DNA of 64,000 nt, from positions 1-64,000 of the forward strand of contig NZ_FOAI01000010.1 of the NCBI RefSeq assembly GCF_900109705.1, read 5' to 3'. The translations under genes were made by a program, and so were the position numbers. The notes under the pieces are model-generated. The model was not told where the DNA came from and ran no database searches. It worked only from the letters and a program-made list of their open reading frames with translations. The DNA is from Roseivivax marinus (GTDB lineage Bacteria; Pseudomonadota; Alphaproteobacteria; Rhodobacterales; Rhodobacteraceae). This document shows positions 63,762 through 64,000 of this stretch, in pieces; the first letter of the stretch is position 1, and every line of letters begins with the position of its first letter.

Positions 63762-64000
63762 GTGCAGTCAGTCATTCGCGCGCTGGACGCGATCAACGAG
63801 GTTGTGGGCCGAATCGTGGCCTGCCTTTCGATCGTGTTCGCCGCCATCATTCTTTACGACGTCGTCATGCGTTACGCGTTGAACTCGCCGACGCGGTGGG
63901 CCTTCGACGTCACGACGCAGATGTATGCGTTCTACTTCGTCATGCTCGGGGGCTACGCGCTCAAGCATCAAAGCCACGTCCGCGTCGATCTGGTGACCGA
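63762..64000 (+). CDS. TRAP transporter small permease (DctQ-like), truncated by the window end
   Basis: The first 79 residues of a TRAP small permease: a GTG start at 63762 with GGAGG five bases upstream, a TM helix (about 15-38, VACLSIVFAAIILYDVVMRYA), the characteristic NSPTRWAFDVTTQMYAFYFV and a second helix start before HQSHVRVDLVT. The DctQ family pairs with a large permease DctM and a binding protein for organic acids or similar ligands, which would be expected beyond the window. Divergent from ktrA with 192 bp between starts. Confidence 0.85.
   Translation, partial: MQSVIRALDAINEVVGRIVACLSIVFAAIILYDVVMRYALNSPTRWAFDVTTQMYAFYFVMLGGYALKHQSHVRVDLVT

Overview
The window is a high-GC alphaproteobacterial chromosome segment, almost certainly from Rhodobacteraceae (Roseobacter/Rhodobacter group). 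The evidence is the RegB / SenC(SCO1) / RegA redox cluster next to ahcY, the tsaE-amgK-murU-addB-addA-trxA gene string, the hemD / mitofilin-like / hemY operon, and the dense, translationally coupled gene packing. No CRISPR array or rRNA is present. One tRNA gene, tRNA-Thr(CGT), is present.

Layout. 1-2.8 kb: a visibly AT-richer mini-island at the 3' end of tRNA-Thr, holding a tyrosine recombinase and one HNH endonuclease. It is bracketed by a perfect 90-bp inverted repeat that carries the tRNA 3' end plus the integrase promoter region and start codon. 2.8-8.8 kb: heme/envelope genes (hemY, mitofilin-like, hemD), then tsaD, a YciI-like gene and an EVE-domain gene. 9.2-15.7 kb: a DUF2853-like protein, an acidic PRC-barrel protein, ahcY, an HD phosphohydrolase, regA, senC and divergent regB. 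15.8-26.5 kb: a PAS-only protein, tsaE, amgK, murU, addB, addA and trxA, closed by a clear terminator.

26.8-42.3 kb is the most interesting part: a Pel-type exopolysaccharide locus of unusual construction. PelD-, PelE-, PelF- and PelG-like proteins are encoded in an overlapping operon that starts with a Wza/ExoF-like OPX exporter in place of the PelB porin and PelC. PelA-type activities are spread over separate genes: a 1302-residue deacetylase with triplicated N-terminal modules and an RTX tail, a secreted GH114-type glycosidase, and a periplasmic protein that looks like a degenerate PelA deacetylase. The last is coupled to a membrane-anchored TPR protein resembling only the N-terminal half of PelB. 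A GalE/PelX-like epimerase would supply precursor. A LuxR-type regulator with a degenerate receiver domain follows at 42.6 kb, then a GT4 glycosyltransferase and a Wzy/WaaL-like membrane protein.

46-64 kb: small envelope proteins, an OhrR-like regulator, a ynjFBCD-type ABC transporter operon with a CDP-alcohol phosphotransferase, a flippase-like membrane protein, an HD hydrolase, a Rieske oxygenase/reductase pair resembling glycine-betaine monooxygenase GbcAB, a TetR regulator, a PhoD-like phosphatase, a phosphopantetheinyl transferase, an MltB-type lytic transglycosylase lipoprotein, KtrB/KtrA potassium uptake, and the start of a TRAP small permease running off the window.

Functional assignments rest on motif and architecture recognition by eye. 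No database search was possible.
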